NCBI RefSeq assembly: GCF_040529185.1
Contig: NZ_CP159510.1
Coordinates: 1,364,001-1,428,000 of the forward strand
Direction: 5' to 3'
From: Sporolactobacillus sp. Y61
GTDB lineage: Bacteria > Bacillota > Bacilli > Bacillales > Sporolactobacillaceae
Length of the DNA: 64,000 nucleotides
Both the position numbers and the translations under genes were made by a program. Under the pieces are notes generated by a model. That model made no database searches, was not told the origin of the DNA, and saw only the letters and a list, made by a program, of their open reading frames with translations. This document shows, one piece after another, positions 1 through 10,064 of this stretch. The stretch's first letter is position 1. Each line of letters opens with the position of its first letter.

Positions 1-191
1 TAGATGTTAACCCCCGTTATTTCCGTCCGGCTGAAGTGGAGCTGCTGTGGGGTGATCCCTCCAAAGCGGAGCATGAAATTGGCTGGAAGCGTCGTGTCGA
101 CTTCCCGTCGCTTGTTCATATGATGGTCGACAGCGACCTGAAACTTATTTATGGGAAAGGCATTGAGGAATACATGGCAGCGCCGATCTGA
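1..191 (+). CDS. gmd: GDP-mannose 4,6-dehydratase, C-terminal end (partial)
   Basis: Only the last 62 residues are in the window; the frame begins at base 3 and ends at TGA 189-191. The fragment reads DVNPRYFRPAEVELLWGDPS and continues with a GWK tail, which is the conserved end of GDP-mannose 4,6-dehydratases (short-chain dehydrogenase fold, cytoplasmic). The enzyme converts GDP-D-mannose to GDP-4-keto-6-deoxy-D-mannose. The next gene, 34 bp downstream on the same strand, encodes the enzyme that takes this product to GDP-L-fucose, which supports the call. The N-terminal NADP-binding half lies outside the window. Confidence 0.9.
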   Translation, partial: DVNPRYFRPAEVELLWGDPSKAEHEIGWKRRVDFPSLVHMMVDSDLKLIYGKGIEEYMAAPI

Positions 192-225
192 CGACCTGTC
201 TCTTATTTAATGGGAGGCTTTATCA

Positions 226-1170
226 ATGGAGAAGAATGCAAAAATTTATATTGCCGGGCATCACGGACTGGTTGGTTCAAATATCATGAAGAAACTGCGC
301 GAGAAGGGTTATACAAATGTAATAGGAAAAACCAGACAGGAACTGGATCTGACGAATCAGGACGCAGTTAACGCCTTTTTTGATGTTGAGCGTCCGGAAT
401 ATGTGGTTCTCGCTGCTGCCAAAGTCGGAGGCATCCTGGCGAACAACTCTTACCCGGCAGATTTTATCATGAAAAATCTTCAGATTCAGTGCAATGTGAT
501 TGATGCAGCGTATCGTACCGGAGTGAAAAAGCTCCTGTTTCTCGGAAGTTCCTGTATCTACCCGCGGATGTGTCCTCAGCCAATTAAAGAAGAGTATCTT
601 CTGACCGGGGAACTGGAAAAGACGAATGAAGCATATGCCCTTGCAAAAATATCAGGGCTCAAAATGTGCTATTTCTATAAAAAGCAATATGGTGCCAACT
701 TCATTAGTGTGATGCCGACGAACCTGTACGGACCGGGCGACAATTTCGGGCTTACGAATTCGCACGTGCTGCCTGCATTATTAAGAAAGATGCATGAAGC
801 AAAAGAATCAGGGGCAGATAAAGTAGAAATCTGGGGGACTGGGAAACCACTCCGTGAGTTCCTGTATATCGAAGACATGGCGGACGGTTGTGTGTTTCTT
901 CTGGAAAACTATGACGGAGCGGATTTTGTCAATCTGGGCACCGGCAAGGAACTGACGATACGTGAACTTGCCGAATTGATCAAAAAGGTAGTCGGTTATC
1001 AGGGGGAACTTTATTTCAACAGCGATAAACCGGATGGGACGCCGAGGAAACTGCTTGACGTATCAAAAATGAAGAGAATGGGCTGGACCTATAAGGTGGA
1101 ACTCGAAGACGGGATTCGCAGAACTTATCGCTGGTTTCTCGAGAATCAGAATCATTTGGTCATGAAATGA
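226..1170 (+). CDS. fcl: GDP-L-fucose synthase
   Basis: This 314-residue extended short-chain dehydrogenase carries an N-terminal dinucleotide-binding motif GHHGLVGS (residues about 11-18), the serine region LGSSCIYP and a YxxxK pair in YALAK. It also has the family segment [11 protein letters not shown]. It performs the 3,5-epimerisation and 4-reduction of GDP-4-keto-6-deoxymannose to GDP-L-fucose with NADPH. Length is normal for the family. It follows gmd directly, and a GGGAGG ribosome site lies upstream of the ATG. Fucose supply for an exopolysaccharide built by the following glycosyltransferases is the likely role. Confidence 0.93.
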   Translation: MEKNAKIYIAGHHGLVGSNIMKKLREKGYTNVIGKTRQELDLTNQDAVNAFFDVERPEYVVLAAAKVGGILANNSYPADFIMKNLQIQCNVIDAAYRTGVKKLLFLGSSCIYPRMCPQPIKEEYLLTGELEKTNEAYALAKISGLKMCYFYKKQYGANFISVMPTNLYGPGDNFGLTNSHVLPALLRKMHEAKESGADKVEIWGTGKPLREFLYIEDMADGCVFLLENYDGADFVNLGTGKELTIRELAELIKKVVGYQGELYFNSDKPDGTPRKLLDVSKMKRMGWTYKVELEDGIRRTYRWFLENQNHLVMK

Positions 1171-1195
1171 GCTGTGATGAGAACGGAGCTGTGAT

Positions 1196-2326
1196 GTGTT
1201 CATGAAACATCTGTTAATTATCGGTCCAGTACCGCCACCGATTCATGGCGAAAGCCTCGCTATCCAGCATGTGATTCAATCAGACAAAGTGAAAAAGTCC
1301 TATCAGATTTCAGTCATAAATACCAATCGGAAATCGGTAACAAGCGGCGGAAAGTTTTCATTGAGAAAAGTCTATCACGATCTGCACCATGTTTTCCAGG
1401 TCTGGCGAAAAACCAGAGGACATCAGATTGATATGACTTATGTGTCCATCTCCCAGACAAAACTGGGGCTGATCCGTGATGCCTGGATGATCCGGATTGC
1501 TTCTAAACGTGTGAAAAAAGTGGTTGCTCATCTTCACGGCAACAATCTGGGTCATGTGTTAGATGAGCTGGGTCCATTGGCGTCTTCATTCGTCCGCCGG
1601 GCCATCAAGAAGATTGATACAGGAGTTGTTCTCAGTGAAGCCCTGAAAGGTAATTTCAGAAATCTGCCGAAGCATATAGCTGTCGTTCAAAACGGCATCG
1701 AGCGGGATTACTTCAGAAACTGGGACCTCGAACAGGCAAACAAACAGCGGCATGAACGTCACAGTTTCACAATTGTTTATCTCAGTAACCTGATCAAGAC
1801 TAAGGGCTTCTCAGATTTGATTCAGGCTGTCATTCAACTGGCAAAAGAACATCACGATGTGCGTCTATTGCTTGCCGGTCAGATCTATGACAGAGGACTG
1901 TTTGAAAAGTTGATGGCTGATGTAAAAGCAGCACATCTGGAACAATGGATCCGTTATCTGGGGCAGGTGACCGGCAATCGGAAGAAGCGTCTCCTGCTCA
2001 GTGGTGATCTGATGGCTCTTCCTACCCGTTATCCTATTGAAGGTCAGCCAATATCGATTATTGAGGGCATGGCAGCGGGCATGCCGATTCTCTCAACGGA
2101 TCAGGGTGGGATACCAGAGTTAATCCACGGGAACGGCATTGTCCTCAGTGAAGTCAATCCGCAATCAATTGCTTCTGCAATTAAAACAATGATGAGCGAC
2201 AGGTCACTCTGTCATCACTATGCACAGGTGAGCCGGTCACGTTTTCTGAGCACATACACGCTTGATCGGTCCTTACAAACGCTGTTGTCAGTATTTAATA
2301 ACCGGCTGGGGAGGATGACGCTTTGA
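1196..2326 (+). CDS. Glycosyltransferase family 4 protein
   Basis: A 376-residue GT-B fold glycosyltransferase. It opens with the hydrophobic strand HLLIIGPVPPPIHGES, typical of GT4 proteins. The C-terminal nucleotide-sugar site is visible as the EX7E-like stretch in PIEGQPISIIEGMAAG followed by MPILSTDQGGIPELI. It probably transfers a sugar from a nucleotide donor to the lipid-linked repeat unit on the cytoplasmic face. The GTG at 1196 sits 7 nt after GGAG; an ATG at 1202 is the alternative start. The 3' end overlaps the next gene by 4 nt, indicating translational coupling. Donor and acceptor cannot be read from the sequence. Confidence 0.85.
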   Translation: MFMKHLLIIGPVPPPIHGESLAIQHVIQSDKVKKSYQISVINTNRKSVTSGGKFSLRKVYHDLHHVFQVWRKTRGHQIDMTYVSISQTKLGLIRDAWMIRIASKRVKKVVAHLHGNNLGHVLDELGPLASSFVRRAIKKIDTGVVLSEALKGNFRNLPKHIAVVQNGIERDYFRNWDLEQANKQRHERHSFTIVYLSNLIKTKGFSDLIQAVIQLAKEHHDVRLLLAGQIYDRGLFEKLMADVKAAHLEQWIRYLGQVTGNRKKRLLLSGDLMALPTRYPIEGQPISIIEGMAAGMPILSTDQGGIPELIHGNGIVLSEVNPQSIASAIKTMMSDRSLCHHYAQVSRSRFLSTYTLDRSLQTLLSVFNNRLGRMTL

Positions 2327-3561
2327 AGAAAAAAATTGTTTTTGTCATTAATTATTTCTATCCGGATCCCGCATCAACCGGTCAACTTCTGACTGAACTC
2401 TGCCTTGCACTTCAGGACAGTTTTCGAATCACGGTCATCGCTGCACAGCCGGGCAGTTATGCTGGGGGAGAAGGCCACGCAATGAGCATCTTTGAAAGCA
2501 GCTCTCTGGAGAAAATCAGGATTGTACGTCTGAAGCTGCCAAAGCTGAATAAGCAATCCAAAATCAGCCGGTTGAAGTACATTTTGATGTATTTTGTACT
2601 GGCAACGGTAGCGATGCTGAAAGAAAAGTCAACAGATATTATCTATACCATTTCCACGCCGCCGGTGCTGGGTGGTTTGATTGGTACCATTGGTAAATTT
2701 CTCAAGCGGACCCGATATGTATACAATATTCAGGATTTTAACCCTGAGCAGGCTGAAGCAGTCAGTTATGCAAAGAATCATTTGGTTTACTCGATCGCCA
2801 GGAGTATCGATAATTTCAGTTGCCGGCATGCCGATAATATTGTACTTGTCGGACAGGATATGGTCGAAACTCTGAAACATCGCTTCATGGAAAAAAAGAT
2901 GCCGCATTATCAGGTCATCAATAACTGGACCGATGAGCATGAGATTGTTCCGCTTCCGAAAAAGGAGCCTCATGTAGCCGGATTCCTTGAAGAACATCAA
3001 TTGACAGGTAAATTTATTGTGATGTATTCCGGCAATCTCGGCTTGTATTATGATCTGGAAAATTTAATTAAAGTGACAAGACCATTTAAAGATTTTGACA
3101 ATATCGCTTTTGTATTTATCGGTGATGGTGCAATGAAATCGAGAATGCAGGATTACGTTATCAGAGAAAACATTGCAAATGTCCATTTTCTTCCCTATCA
3201 GCCTAAAAATTTTCTCAAATATTCGCTGAATGCGGCAGACGTTCATCTGGTGGTCAATCAAAAGGGCATCAAAGGCGTATCGGTACCAAGCAAGCTTTAT
3301 GGGGTCATGGCTGCCGGCAAGCCTGTTCTGGGTGTTCTGGAATCAGGTAGTGAAGCCGAGCGGCTGATCAGGGAAAGCGGGTGTGGCCTTGTTGTCGAAC
3401 CAATGGACTATACCGGTGTGCGCAATCTTGTGACTGCGTTCTTTAACATGGAACAAGAGGAACGAGAGCAAATGGGACTTTCCGGACGCAACTATCTTGA
3501 ACAGCACCTTACAAGAGATCTTTCAATCAGAAAATATAAGCAGATGCTGCTGAGTCTCTAA
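2323..3561 (+). CDS. Glycosyltransferase family 4 protein, WbuB-like
   Basis: This 412-residue GT-B protein starts at TTG 2323 inside the end of the preceding gene. The N-terminal Rossmann half begins KIVFVINYFYPDPASTGQLL and the C-terminal half contains VMYSGNLGLYYDLENLI and VPSKLYGVMAAGKPVLG. The latter is the donor-binding region seen in WbuB-type (N-acetyl-fucosamine transferase) relatives. Co-location with GDP-fucose genes fits a role in assembling a deoxysugar-containing repeat unit, but the actual donor is not determined. It is part of the same tightly spaced operon. Confidence 0.83.
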   Translation: MKKKIVFVINYFYPDPASTGQLLTELCLALQDSFRITVIAAQPGSYAGGEGHAMSIFESSSLEKIRIVRLKLPKLNKQSKISRLKYILMYFVLATVAMLKEKSTDIIYTISTPPVLGGLIGTIGKFLKRTRYVYNIQDFNPEQAEAVSYAKNHLVYSIARSIDNFSCRHADNIVLVGQDMVETLKHRFMEKKMPHYQVINNWTDEHEIVPLPKKEPHVAGFLEEHQLTGKFIVMYSGNLGLYYDLENLIKVTRPFKDFDNIAFVFIGDGAMKSRMQDYVIRENIANVHFLPYQPKNFLKYSLNAADVHLVVNQKGIKGVSVPSKLYGVMAAGKPVLGVLESGSEAERLIRESGCGLVVEPMDYTGVRNLVTAFFNMEQEEREQMGLSGRNYLEQHLTRDLSIRKYKQMLLSL

Positions 3562-3572
3562 ATGCATCGGGG

Positions 3573-4736
3573 GTGGGAGAGTTGAAAAGCATACATCCGG
3601 TAAATGTGCTGTATGTCAATGGTGGTCCGATGGATTTCGGAGGGATCACCTCTTATATGATCAATTACTACCGGCACTTTGAACGAAGCAAAGTCCATAT
3701 TGATTTTATCGTTCATGGAATGGAAAAAGGACCACGGGAGCAGGAAGTTCTTGATCTGGGCAGCAAAGTCTACCACGTACCTGTAAAAAGCAGGGACTAT
3801 TTCGGCAATATCCACGGGCTGAGAAACATTTTTCGAACGGGTAAATATTCCATTGTTCATGCCCATATGGATGCGATGAATGGACTCGTGTTAAAAGAGG
3901 CAAAAAAATGTGGCATTCCGATCCGAATTTCGCACAGCCATAATACACAGTATCTGACGACGAACAAGTTCAAGCTCGCACTTGATGAAATCGCCAGAAA
4001 GAACATCCCGAAATATGCCACACATTTATTCGCATGTTCGGAACCGGCCGGGCGCTGGCTTTATGGAGACCGCTTATTTAATGAAGGAAAAGTCGGAATT
4101 ATTCACAATGCCATTGATGTGGCTCACTTTTCATTTAATGAAAAAATACGGAAGGCGAAACGGAAAGAACTGGGGATTGACGATCAATTTGTGATTGGGC
4201 ATGTGGGGAGATTTGATTACCAGAAAAATCATGAGTTTTTGCTGAATGCCTTTGCGGAACTGCTGAAGATCAAGTCTGATGCTGTCCTGGTTTTGGTTGG
4301 AGATGGTCACCTTCGCCCGGCGATTCAGCACCAGATCAAAAACCTGGGTATACAGGATCAGGTACGTTTGCTCGGTCAGAGAAACGATGTGGCACAGCTA
4401 CTCAGTGCTTTTGATTTATTTGTCTTTCCTTCACGATTTGAGGGGCTTGGTAGCGTATTGGTTGAGGCACAGGCATCGGGTTTAAATTGTCTTGCTTCAG
4501 ATGCAGTACCTGGTGAAGTTAATATCAATCAATCCTGTGATTTTTTCTCTCTATTAAAGGGATCATCAAACTGGGCCCAAAAAATGAAAGTAATGAGCGA
4601 AATCAAGGGAAGCAGACTTATTAATAGAAATACATTCGTTGTAAAGGGTTATGAGATTGACAATGAAGCCTCCCAATTAGAAAAGATGTACATAAATTTA
4701 TCGGAAAATTTAATTTTACATAACATTTCCTGGTAG
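3573..4736 (+). CDS. Glycosyltransferase family 4 protein (EpsF-like)
   Basis: A 387-residue GT-B glycosyltransferase. The N-terminus reads VNVLYVNGGPMDFGGITSYM, like the EpsF/CapM-type enzymes that act on secreted polysaccharide. VIGHVGRFDYQKNHEFLLNA marks the domain linker. The motif PSRFEGLGSVLVEAQASG carries the conserved EX7E glutamates of the donor site. GTG at 3573 is the longest start; TTG 3582 is an alternative. The last 60 codons are more AT-rich than the rest, as is the following gene. Substrates are unknown. Confidence 0.85.
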   Translation: MGELKSIHPVNVLYVNGGPMDFGGITSYMINYYRHFERSKVHIDFIVHGMEKGPREQEVLDLGSKVYHVPVKSRDYFGNIHGLRNIFRTGKYSIVHAHMDAMNGLVLKEAKKCGIPIRISHSHNTQYLTTNKFKLALDEIARKNIPKYATHLFACSEPAGRWLYGDRLFNEGKVGIIHNAIDVAHFSFNEKIRKAKRKELGIDDQFVIGHVGRFDYQKNHEFLLNAFAELLKIKSDAVLVLVGDGHLRPAIQHQIKNLGIQDQVRLLGQRNDVAQLLSAFDLFVFPSRFEGLGSVLVEAQASGLNCLASDAVPGEVNINQSCDFFSLLKGSSNWAQKMKVMSEIKGSRLINRNTFVVKGYEIDNEASQLEKMYINLSENLILHNISW

Positions 4737-4780
4737 ATAAATAGAAAGGCAAAAATAGGTTATGAAGGAGGTGTGTAAAC

Positions 4781-6118
4781 GTGGAAATCCTCATGTATAT
4801 TGCGGCATTTCTCTTTTGTCTGGATGATTTCCCCATCATGTTCGGTACGAGTTATAAGCCTGTTTCTATTATCTTTATCCTGTTATACATACTTTGTCAT
4901 CTCTCCTCTGTTTTTCATCTGAAATTTAAACGGGCTGAAATCTATATTCTTGTTATTTTATTGATGGCTGTCTGCATTTCTTTAGCCATAATTACAGGAA
5001 GACATTATAGTCCGGCTGGATTATATGATGCTGTACAATCCCTTTTTGCGGGTATGGTTTGCTATATAGGTTTCAAAATATTTGCCCAGCAGTGCGAAGA
5101 TGATGATGAGAAATTCACAAAGCTTTTCACCTGGATTGTCCGTGGATACGGCATTGCGGTTTTTGTAGGAATTTTACAATTGATTTACATCTATGTCATA
5201 CCAAGCGGGGCATTAAGCCAGATCATCCAGGTATTTGTTGAAAGAATCGGTTTTATCGAAAACAGTCGTGTACATATGAGCTTTTCTGAAGCGTCCTTTA
5301 TTGGCCTGCACACGAATTTACTGCTCCTTCCTTCAGTCATTATTCTGAAAAACAGGGGCAGATTAACCAGAAATCACATCATTATCGTTTCATCGTTTCT
5401 GTTCCTGTCATTATTTTCATTATCTATTAGATATTTTATTGATATTCTGGTGTTTATTGCGGCCTATCTGATTTTTACGACCCATTCCAGAATTTTGCTC
5501 CAAAGAATGCTGACTTTTCTGGTGTCTACACTGGCTGTATTTCTCCTGATTAATGCCATCTTTGTCCAGAATGTATTTCATCTGCAATCCTATCATTATT
5601 ACCGTATGGCAAATATAATCACAGATCCCTCGTCTGCAGGGGATGATACATCAACACTGATACGTACCGCTTATACGAAGACGGGTCTTGTGTCCTTTAT
5701 TGATCATCCACTTGTCGGTTATGGCCTGGGTAACTTCCATTATGCCTATATGGATCACTATAAAACGATCGATCCTGAAGCACTTCAGAAGTCAGAAGAA
5801 CTGAGAAATGCAGCCACAGGTGATGGCAGCCTCCAATCCTATAACATGTATTCCAGACTTTTATCTGAGATGGGTCTCCCAGGACTGCTGGTAATCATAT
5901 TAACATTGTGTCTTATGATCCATTCCGGCAGCGGTAACTTTTCTAAACTCATGGTATTTCTTGTTGTATATTCCCAAATTCAATTTGATTCATTAGCACT
6001 TATCCCATTGTATTTTTGGATAGCATTACTAGACAGTAGATTCATCAGAAAAATTAATGTTGCTGATGTACCTAGACTAAGCACAGTCAGAGAAAGAAAT
6101 CTGTACTACTTAAAGTAA
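4781..6118 (+). CDS. O-antigen ligase/polymerase-like membrane protein (Wzy-type)
   Basis: A 445-residue polytopic membrane protein with roughly ten hydrophobic segments. A long extracellular loop near residues 265-365 contains HPLVGYGLGNFHYAY. The GxGxGNF-like pattern and loop position are typical of the O-antigen ligase/Wzy polymerase family, which joins lipid-linked repeat units outside the membrane. The GTG start is well supported by a near-perfect AAGGAGGTG 7 nt upstream (4765-4773). It lies between the glycosyltransferases and the flippase, as expected in a Wzx/Wzy locus. Base composition is AT-richer than gmd and fcl, common for polymerase genes exchanged between strains. Confidence 0.78.
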   Translation: MEILMYIAAFLFCLDDFPIMFGTSYKPVSIIFILLYILCHLSSVFHLKFKRAEIYILVILLMAVCISLAIITGRHYSPAGLYDAVQSLFAGMVCYIGFKIFAQQCEDDDEKFTKLFTWIVRGYGIAVFVGILQLIYIYVIPSGALSQIIQVFVERIGFIENSRVHMSFSEASFIGLHTNLLLLPSVIILKNRGRLTRNHIIIVSSFLFLSLFSLSIRYFIDILVFIAAYLIFTTHSRILLQRMLTFLVSTLAVFLLINAIFVQNVFHLQSYHYYRMANIITDPSSAGDDTSTLIRTAYTKTGLVSFIDHPLVGYGLGNFHYAYMDHYKTIDPEALQKSEELRNAATGDGSLQSYNMYSRLLSEMGLPGLLVIILTLCLMIHSGSGNFSKLMVFLVVYSQIQFDSLALIPLYFWIALLDSRFIRKINVADVPRLSTVRERNLYYLK

Positions 6119-6167
6119 TAAAGTATTCCTTAATACTTGTGAATCAATTGCGAATTGTGGTGATCTT

Positions 6168-8153
6168 ATGTTCAAATTCAAAGAACAGCTCAAACAAAAA
6201 TTAAATTATTATCCGAAATTTAATCAAGAAAAATTAATACAGCGTATCAAACTCTATCCTATAGTATCATTTGATATTTTCGATACACTCATCAAAAGGG
6301 ATGTCGCCCATCCCTCCGATCTATTCAGATTAGTTCAGCGTAACTATCATCGGTTATACGGTGATTTGCTGAACGCTGATTTTCAATCAGAAAGAGAACT
6401 GGCAGAGTTCCGGGCGAGGGCGGCATCAGATCGTGAAGAAATAACTTTTGATGAAATATACAATCAATTAACAGATTACACTCCGATTGAAAGGGACAGG
6501 CTTAAGAAACTGGAAATTAATCTGGAACTGGAAATGTGTCAGGCAAATCCTGCTTTCCAGGATGTTTATAATTGGTGCAGGGCATCCGGGAAAAAGATCT
6601 TTATCATTTCAGATATGTATCTTCCTCAGGATGTCATTGAACGTATATTACGTAAAAATGGCTATAGGGGTTACTGTTCTTTATATCTGTCATGTACTTA
6701 CGGTCTTCAAAAATCAAGCGGAAGTATTTTCAAAAAATTAATATCAGAGCAGGACATACGGCCGGATCAGATCATACATGTCGGAGACTCCTGTCAGGCG
6801 GATATTCAGGGAGCGAGGAGAGCAGGTATTTCTTCTGTTCATATTGCGAAATACAGAGACAGGCTTTTGTATGAGAATAAGAGGATGTCTGATAACTTTG
6901 ATTATCAAACCCTATATGCCTATATAAATAACCACGTAGTGGTCACACAGGATCCCTTTAATGACTACTATCAATTCGGTTATGAATCCTTTGGCCCGCT
7001 ACTTTATGGCTTTTCAAAATGGTTGCATAATGAATTAAAGAAAAATAAATTACATCGGGTATTCTTCCTGTCAAGAGATGGATATATTTTGAAAAGGGCA
7101 TACGAGACCTTATATCCGGATGATTCTGTTATCAGTAAATACTTATATGTATCAAGAAGGAGCCTGAGAGTGCCTTTCCTGAGGTACGCTGAAAATTACG
7201 ACTCCCTGATTCAAGAACTGGTTCTTCCGCGTCAGTTTTCCATATCAGAATTTATAACAGCATTGGGACTGAACCTTGCAGACAGCAAACGTAAGTTAAA
7301 CACATACAATGTTGATTTTGATGAATTGCACAGGAGAAATGCGATATTAAGCGACCGCAAAATTAAATGGATATATCATCACCTGCAGAAGGAGATAAAT
7401 GAAAATTCTTTAAAAGAAGAGGCAAACCTTACAGGTTATTTACGTCAGAATCAAGTAAATGGGAAATTTGCTATTGTTGATATTGGGTGGGTCGGCTCCA
7501 TTCAGCGTTATTTACGGGACATCCTTCTTAAAAACCATATTGATAATCAAATAAAAGGATATTACATTGCTCTCACCAGAGATTCCAGGCCATATAAAGA
7601 AAAGTATCACCTGGACTTTTCGGGCTATGTTTATGATTGTGCAAACGGTCGTGATGCTCGTACTCCCATTGGCTCTTTTATTGGCCTTATAGAATCATTA
7701 TTTCTGGCACAGGAAGGGTCAACAAAAACATACATGAAAAACAAGAATCATTCATTTGAGCCCGTTCTTTTCCCTTATGAATACTTGAACGATGGTCATT
7801 ATACAAAAGAAGCTCTGGCTGTCAAAGCGATCCAGGAAGGAGCCATTCAATTTATTAAAGACTATCAGGCGTCTTCACTGTCCCCGCTGCTTCATGTTGA
7901 TCAAACCATTGCGTTTAACAATATTTATCATATGGGTATTCATCCTAAAAAGAATGAAATGAAGCTTTTTTCCTTCTTTCGCTTCTTTGACAATGATCAG
8001 AAAACCTCATTGATTAATAATCAATCACTTTACAGATATATCCTGCGACCACAAAATTTCCTGCTGGATTTTTCACATTCAAAGTGGAAGTCTGCATTTC
8101 TGAAAAACACTGTCCATATTCCTGTTATTCATAAATTCTTTAGAAATGGCTGA
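6168..8153 (+). CDS. HAD-superfamily hydrolase-like protein of a polysaccharide locus (COG5610-like)
   Basis: A 661-residue cytoplasmic protein. The N-terminal third is a HAD domain: motif I is SFDIFDTLIKRD (residues about 28-39), the middle motif IISDMYLP is present, and motif IV is HVGDSCQADIQGARRAGI. The remaining 400 residues include FFLSRDGYILKRAYE and IVDIGWVGSIQRYL. These resemble the large HAD-like proteins found in many polysaccharide biosynthesis clusters, whose reaction is not established. The gene is AT-rich with a weak ribosome site. It sits 6 bp before the flippase gene and is probably co-translated with it. A phosphatase or transferase acting on the glycan is inference only. 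Confidence 0.7.
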   Translation: MFKFKEQLKQKLNYYPKFNQEKLIQRIKLYPIVSFDIFDTLIKRDVAHPSDLFRLVQRNYHRLYGDLLNADFQSERELAEFRARAASDREEITFDEIYNQLTDYTPIERDRLKKLEINLELEMCQANPAFQDVYNWCRASGKKIFIISDMYLPQDVIERILRKNGYRGYCSLYLSCTYGLQKSSGSIFKKLISEQDIRPDQIIHVGDSCQADIQGARRAGISSVHIAKYRDRLLYENKRMSDNFDYQTLYAYINNHVVVTQDPFNDYYQFGYESFGPLLYGFSKWLHNELKKNKLHRVFFLSRDGYILKRAYETLYPDDSVISKYLYVSRRSLRVPFLRYAENYDSLIQELVLPRQFSISEFITALGLNLADSKRKLNTYNVDFDELHRRNAILSDRKIKWIYHHLQKEINENSLKEEANLTGYLRQNQVNGKFAIVDIGWVGSIQRYLRDILLKNHIDNQIKGYYIALTRDSRPYKEKYHLDFSGYVYDCANGRDARTPIGSFIGLIESLFLAQEGSTKTYMKNKNHSFEPVLFPYEYLNDGHYTKEALAVKAIQEGAIQFIKDYQASSLSPLLHVDQTIAFNNIYHMGIHPKKNEMKLFSFFRFFDNDQKTSLINNQSLYRYILRPQNFLLDFSHSKWKSAFLKNTVHIPVIHKFFRNG

Positions 8154-8158
8154 TTAAA

Positions 8159-9577
8159 ATGGAAATAGGGAAAATATTTAAAAATGCGTCGTATCTATTC
8201 ATTGGGAATATGGGCATTCGCCTGATTTCTGCTCTGACTACGATCCTCCTTGCACGTTTTATTGGACCGGAAGCGTTTGGTATTTTTGCAGTTGCCATGT
8301 CTATATCAGGAATAGCTACCTATTTTGCCGACCTGGGTTTAACTGAGACCTTTATCAGGGAGGCAAATAAAATAAATTCCAATATGAGTATCCTTTTAGG
8401 CAGTTATTTTCTCGTCAGAACAGTGTTAGCTGTTGGTTCCATCATGGTCACCTTAATTTTTGTTCAGCTTGTCTATCATGGATCCAGTATACCCTTTATT
8501 ATAAGCTGTATGGTTATTCCCATGGTGACAGGATATACCCTGCAGGGAACGGCTAATGCTTTTTTTCAATCAACAGAAAGAATGGGTGTGACGGCGTCAT
8601 TAAATGTCATGCAGGGTGTTTTAGCTACATCGGCGATGCTGACCGGTATCTTTTTGAAGTGGGATTTGACCCTTCTGTCTCCCGTATACGGGGGTTCTTA
8701 TCTCATTTCGGGCATGATCGCATTTCTGATCATGTTGAAGTGTACATCAATAAAAAAAGGATGGAACAGAGGACTGCTGGATCAGCTCCCGGCTTTCACG
8801 GTCAATGGGTTTATTCTTTCTTTTTTACCTCAAATCGGTCCCATAGTTCTGGAAAGAGTCATGTCACTGAGAATTGTTGGCTTTTTTTCATCAGCATTTA
8901 AAATACCGTCCGTTTTATATCAGGTTCCGGCAGTGATTGCCACAGCATTTTACCCGCGCCTTTTTTTGTATGGAAATAACAGGGATGAGATGAACCACCG
9001 GAAACTTTCAGGGATCGAATTAAAAATGATGTCATTTGTCGGTATGGCAATATCAATGCCATTTATTATAGACCCTGCCTTCTGGATTATCACTCTGCTT
9101 GGCGATGAATGGAGAGAGGCAAGCCTCGCCCTTGCCATTACTTCCTATATGGTTGTCCTGCAATCTATCAATTATCCGCTGGCGGACTATCTGACGACAA
9201 AAGGTCATCAGTATAAAAGAATGATGGTTATGGCATGCGGACTGGCTGTAGCGATCTTTGCTTATATTCTATTAGGCAAGTATTATGGGCTGACCGGTGC
9301 ATCACTTGCGCCTGTTTGTGTTGAGCTAACTTTGCTTTTCGGATTCTGTCTTCAGATTAAAAACAGCCTGCTGTTTCTTTTTCACTGTATAAAGTATAAC
9401 GTTCTTGCATTTATTATCTGTCGATTGCTTGTTGCATTTATACCCGATCACTATTTGTTTTTTGCGATGTTTCTGATCACCGGGTTATATGTAGCTATAG
9501 TATTCTGTTTTGATAAAGGACTTCGACATCAACTGATCATTCTGATTCAATCAAAAATATTGAAAAAGGAAATCTGA
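8159..9577 (+). CDS. Polysaccharide flippase, Wzx/MATE-like
   Basis: A 472-residue integral membrane protein with about 12 predicted hydrophobic segments and almost no soluble domains. The N-terminal segment NASYLFIGNMGIRLISALTT followed by LLARFIGPEAFGIFAVA is characteristic of the polysaccharide transporter (PST/Wzx) branch of the MOP superfamily. These proteins move undecaprenyl-linked repeat units across the membrane. With the adjacent polymerase-like gene it completes a Wzx/Wzy-dependent pathway. The start ATG at 8159 has a poor ribosome site, suggesting coupling to the upstream gene. Confidence 0.87.
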   Translation: MEIGKIFKNASYLFIGNMGIRLISALTTILLARFIGPEAFGIFAVAMSISGIATYFADLGLTETFIREANKINSNMSILLGSYFLVRTVLAVGSIMVTLIFVQLVYHGSSIPFIISCMVIPMVTGYTLQGTANAFFQSTERMGVTASLNVMQGVLATSAMLTGIFLKWDLTLLSPVYGGSYLISGMIAFLIMLKCTSIKKGWNRGLLDQLPAFTVNGFILSFLPQIGPIVLERVMSLRIVGFFSSAFKIPSVLYQVPAVIATAFYPRLFLYGNNRDEMNHRKLSGIELKMMSFVGMAISMPFIIDPAFWIITLLGDEWREASLALAITSYMVVLQSINYPLADYLTTKGHQYKRMMVMACGLAVAIFAYILLGKYYGLTGASLAPVCVELTLLFGFCLQIKNSLLFLFHCIKYNVLAFIICRLLVAFIPDHYLFFAMFLITGLYVAIVFCFDKGLRHQLIILIQSKILKKEI

Positions 9578-9729
9578 TCGCACTGGTGAAAGCCCTCCCA
9601 GCTAGATTGGCTTTGTTCCTCTCCTTCTCATGTAATGCCCATGTTACGATCCAATAAATAAAATGGAACTTAACAGCTGAATTAAAAGCCCTTTTTGCAG
9701 AGGGATCTTTACGAAGAGGATGAAGGAGA

Positions 9730-10038
9730 GTGCACAAGGACTCACTCATTGCTGCGATACAGCAGCCGGATATCAAAAGTCACATCAGACATCTTCGCCC
9801 CATTTTGAGGAAGTTTCGCTACCTGGAGAACAGACTGTATTCTGTGGATGTGTCTGTTGATGAGACTTTTCAGCAGACCTTTATGTCTGTCTATTGTGAG
9901 CTTGTTATCTGGTTCAGACGATTTCTTCATGATGAAAGTAGCCGCCGTGTCAACATGCTTTTCGACCGTATATATCCTGATTCCGGACTGCCTGAAGTAA
10001 AAAAGATTGAATTCGTTTTGTGGCAGTTGAGACGGTGA
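9730..10038 (+). CDS. Small hypothetical protein
   Basis: A 102-residue ORF that I do not recognise. It has no signal peptide or membrane segment. The N-terminal half is basic and helical (IRHLRPILRKFRYLENRL), and a tryptophan/arginine-rich stretch CELVIWFRRFLHD follows. The GTG start at 9730 overlaps a good AAGGAGAG ribosome site, so exact initiation is uncertain. The gene lies between the flippase and the beta-helix protein with only 26 bp to the latter, so it is probably part of the polysaccharide operon. Function unknown. Confidence 0.5.
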   Translation: MHKDSLIAAIQQPDIKSHIRHLRPILRKFRYLENRLYSVDVSVDETFQQTFMSVYCELVIWFRRFLHDESSRRVNMLFDRIYPDSGLPEVKKIEFVLWQLRR

Positions 10039-10064
10039 TGAATCAGCATTGAGAGGGTGCTTAT

